DNA from: Paraburkholderia tropica
GTDB taxonomy: Bacteria; Pseudomonadota; Gammaproteobacteria; Burkholderiales; Burkholderiaceae
Length of the DNA: 64,000 nt
Reading direction: 5' to 3'
Assembly (NCBI RefSeq): GCF_914484835.1
Contig: NZ_CAJZAR010000072.1
Coordinates: forward strand, 24,552 to 88,551
In this document: piece by piece, positions 61,969-64,000 of the stretch
How the letters are laid out: each line of letters starts with the position of its first letter
How positions within the stretch are numbered: position 1 is the stretch's first letter
The notes under the pieces: model-generated
Seen by the model: only the letters and a program-made list of their open reading frames with translations
Database searches by the model: none
What the model was told of the DNA's origin: nothing
Program-made: the position numbers and the translations under genes

Positions 61969-63270
61969 TCAGCGATTTGCTTTCTTATTGCTCAACGCAC
62001 GAAGGGGCGCCGTTATGCGCCAGCTGGTCGACCGCCTGATCTGGTCGACTGCGCTCTGTAGTTCCGCCAATGCCTCACGTGCCGAACGCTCCGACTCCGT
62101 TACACGAGCGGCTTCCGCGCGCAATCGGTCCAACTCGACGTGCAGTTTGCCGCTATTGTCCTGTGCCCCGAAATACTTGCGCTCAAGCTGTTCGAGCTCC
62201 TGAGCGTGACGCTCCATCAGTTCTCGCACAATGCGTTCTTCTTTCTCCGCTGCCTGCCGGGCCGCTTCCTTCATTTCCACAGCGGCGTTCAATACTGCCG
62301 TACCACCCGAGCGCGCCGCTGCGCCGGCGCGCAGCACCTCATGGTCGTATTGCGGCTTGTTCAGCAGGGCAAGTGCGAGATCGTCGGCGGTCTCAATATC
62401 GAGCAGCAGTTCGCACGGACGCACCGCATAGCCTTTGAGGGGATCGGACGCCTCGGGCGTTCCTACCAGCGCCACCTCTCGTGCGCCCATGAAAATGTTT
62501 CGGTCGCACTGCAGAAAATTATCTTCGTTGAACGCCAGTACGACGTGCGCGCGGACCCGGTAACCGTACTCTTTCAGCAGCCTGAAGCAGCGCAGACCGT
62601 CTTCGAGCGAATTGCACTCTGCATAAACGGCTGGCCCATGTCGGCGTATCAGTTCCCCTGCGCCGCGCAAGACCATGTCTTCCATGCCCTCTACGTCGAT
62701 CTTGATGAGCGAGCAGGAAGCGATAGGAAGTTCATCGAGCGCAATCGACTTTACGCAGAACTCCGCGCCGCTGGATTCGTGATGTTGCGCCCCGGGTACG
62801 AATACCTCCCGCAATGACGCGCTGCCATAACTCGCCGGCGTTTCGATATCGATCGCTGGAATATGCTCTTCCTTCCCTACTGCCGAAGCAATCGCATTTT
62901 CCGCCCTCACATTAGTGAGGCCGTTATCCTGGATGTTCCGACTCAGCAATTCAAAGCTGCGTGCTTGCGCCTCAATCGTAACGACCTGTCCCTGCTCCCC
63001 CACATGACGGGCGAACGCCAAGGTATGCGTACCGATATAGCCGCCAACATCCACCACCGTGTCGCCTTGGTGCACCATCGACAGCATGAAACTTAATTCG
63101 TTTTGCGCCCACTCGCCATACAGGCGTAACGAATCGCTGATCGCTCCGGTATCGTTAGCGAATAGTGTTACCCGCCCATGACGGGTATTAACGGTTTCGA
63201 ACAAATTGTCCGATTGCATCAGCCTCTCCAACACTTCTCTCGGCAACTTGGTCGCCTGTTCTTTAATCAT
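61969..63270 (-). CDS. FkbM-family methyltransferase with coiled-coil tail
   Basis: A 433-residue protein. Residues 20-260 are an FkbM SAM methyltransferase with motif I VVDVGGYIGTHTLAFARHV (72-90) and the typical LIKIDVEGMEDMVLRGA near 200. After a region of unknown function, residues 330-415 are rich in Glu, Arg and Ala with heptad-like spacing (EEKERIVRELMERHAQELEQLERKYFG is similar in character), so a coiled coil is likely. Such proteins methylate glycans or anchor the enzyme in a complex. The ATG at 63270 is chosen; hldD is 29 bp upstream in the same direction. Confidence 0.85.
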   Translation of the reverse strand: MIKEQATKLPREVLERLMQSDNLFETVNTRHGRVTLFANDTGAISDSLRLYGEWAQNELSFMLSMVHQGDTVVDVGGYIGTHTLAFARHVGEQGQVVTIEAQARSFELLSRNIQDNGLTNVRAENAIASAVGKEEHIPAIDIETPASYGSASLREVFVPGAQHHESSGAEFCVKSIALDELPIASCSLIKIDVEGMEDMVLRGAGELIRRHGPAVYAECNSLEDGLRCFRLLKEYGYRVRAHVVLAFNEDNFLQCDRNIFMGAREVALVGTPEASDPLKGYAVRPCELLLDIETADDLALALLNKPQYDHEVLRAGAAARSGGTAVLNAAVEMKEAARQAAEKEERIVRELMERHAQELEQLERKYFGAQDNSGKLHVELDRLRAEAARVTESERSAREALAELQSAVDQIRRSTSWRITAPLRALSNKKANR

Positions 63271-63299
63271 TCCGGCAGCGACGCTGCGCAGCCGGCAAC

Positions 63300-64000
63300 T
63301 CAGGTTCGCGGCTGCGCCAGCCAACGTACGTAACGATCGACACCCTCTTGCACCGTCAGGAACGGCGCGTCGTAGCCCGCTGCGCGCAGCTTCGACTGGT
63401 CGGCCTGCGTGAAGCACTGATACTTGCCGCGCAGTGCGTCCGGGAACGGGATGTACTCGATCAGGCCTTCCTTCACCTGCTCCGCGAGCGAGAGCGCCGG
63501 CTTGCCTTCGAGCGCGCGCAGCGTGTTCACCACGCTCGTCGCGATATCGTTGAACGGTTGCGCGCGGCCGCTGCCGAGATTGAAGATGCCGCTCTTTTCG
63601 GGATGATCGAAGAAGAACAGGTTCACCTTCACCACGTCTTCCACCGACACGAAATCGCGCGTCTGCTCGCCCGGCGCGTAGCCGTTGTACTCGCCGAACA
63701 GCTTCACGCGGCCTTCGGCGCGGAACTGGTTGAAGTTGTGGAACGCCACCGACGCCATGCGCGCCTTGTGCGTCTCGCGCTGGCCGTAGACATTGAAGTA
63801 CCGGAAGCCCGCGATCTGGCTCTGCGCCTTGGGCAGCACGCGGCGGATCACCTGGTCGAACAGGAACTTCGAATAGCCGTACACGTTGAGCGGCGCTTCC
63901 ACGTCGCGCTCTTCGACGAAACGGCTCGAACCGCCGTAAATGACCCCCGACGCCGCATACAGAAACTGCCTGCCCTGCGCGAGACACGCGTCGAGCACCG
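63300..64000 (-). CDS. hldD: ADP-L-glycero-D-manno-heptose-6-epimerase HldD (partial, runs off right edge)
   Basis: The C-terminal ~233 residues of an SDR epimerase; the start lies beyond the window. Visible features are the catalytic YGYSK (NVYGYSKFLFDQV), RYFNVYGQRETHKARMASVAFHNFNQ, VKLFGEYNGYAPGEQTRDFVSVEDVVKVN and FNLGSGRAQPFNDIATSVV, all specific to HldD. It makes ADP-L,D-heptose for the inner core, the donor used by WaaC. It shares orientation with the fkbM-like gene. Confidence 0.95.
   Translation of the reverse strand, partial: VLDACLAQGRQFLYAASGVIYGGSSRFVEERDVEAPLNVYGYSKFLFDQVIRRVLPKAQSQIAGFRYFNVYGQRETHKARMASVAFHNFNQFRAEGRVKLFGEYNGYAPGEQTRDFVSVEDVVKVNLFFFDHPEKSGIFNLGSGRAQPFNDIATSVVNTLRALEGKPALSLAEQVKEGLIEYIPFPDALRGKYQCFTQADQSKLRAAGYDAPFLTVQEGVDRYVRWLAQPRT

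Noticed and set aside
61969..63987. A single 672-codon open frame reading from near the right edge through the FkbM gene
   Set aside because: Its first 239 codons are an out-of-frame reading of hldD and are Arg-rich. The FkbM family begins at the ATG at 63270.

Overview
The window looks like a chromosomal segment of a Burkholderiaceae bacterium (Burkholderia, Paraburkholderia or Caballeronia). The reasons are the very high GC and codon bias, the waaC-kdoO-waaA inner-core block with a Kdo hydroxylase, the WbiG/WbiH/WbiI-like trio and the layout of the urt and ure operons. This assignment comes from protein recognition; no search was run. No rRNA, tRNA or CRISPR was seen.

Layout. (1) 1-6150, minus strand: a sugar or cyclitol utilisation operon made of a LacI-type regulator, an ABC ATPase, permease and periplasmic binding protein, a TIM-barrel isomerase and the first codons of an oxidoreductase. 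A perfect palindromic operator lies upstream of the regulator. (2) 6401-7458: a Pcm-like methyltransferase and a rhodanese, closed by a terminator. (3) 8034-19633: a complete urea nitrogen unit, urtABCDE (high-affinity urea ABC transporter) then ureDABCEFG (nickel urease and accessories). Good sigma-54 -24/-12 promoters precede urtA and ureA, and candidate NtrC sites lie upstream of both. (4) 19690-23254, minus strand: waaC, kdoO and waaA (LPS inner core). (5) 23255-28305: a lower-GC patch with two acyltransferase-3 genes and a decayed IS3-family transposon between them. (6) 28306-44159: sugar-nucleotide and glycan genes (manB, two flippases, glycosyltransferases, galE, orphan cysC, WbiI/WbiH/WbiG-like proteins) with an lrgAB pair and a 9-bp tandem repeat.

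(7) 44550-63270 is the most unusual part. A three-gene operon encodes a HAD-UbiA fusion, a DprE1-like flavoprotein and a DprE2-like reductase. A GtrA-family protein follows about 7 kb downstream. Together these match the mycobacterial route to polyprenyl-phosphoryl-D-arabinose and its proposed flippase. Around them lie an AlgJ/AlgI-like acetylation pair, a sulfotransferase-like protein, two large GT-C-like membrane proteins, two SAM methyltransferases (TylF-like and FkbM), a GT2 enzyme and an 898-residue GT9/WbsX-like fusion. The right edge cuts hldD (heptose epimerase).

Working picture: regions 4 to 7 build and decorate a cell-surface glycan. The WbiI/WbiH-like pair would start it on undecaprenyl phosphate, flippases export it, and the product may be acetylated, sulfated, methylated and possibly D-arabinosylated. 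The last three decorations are inferred from gene content only.
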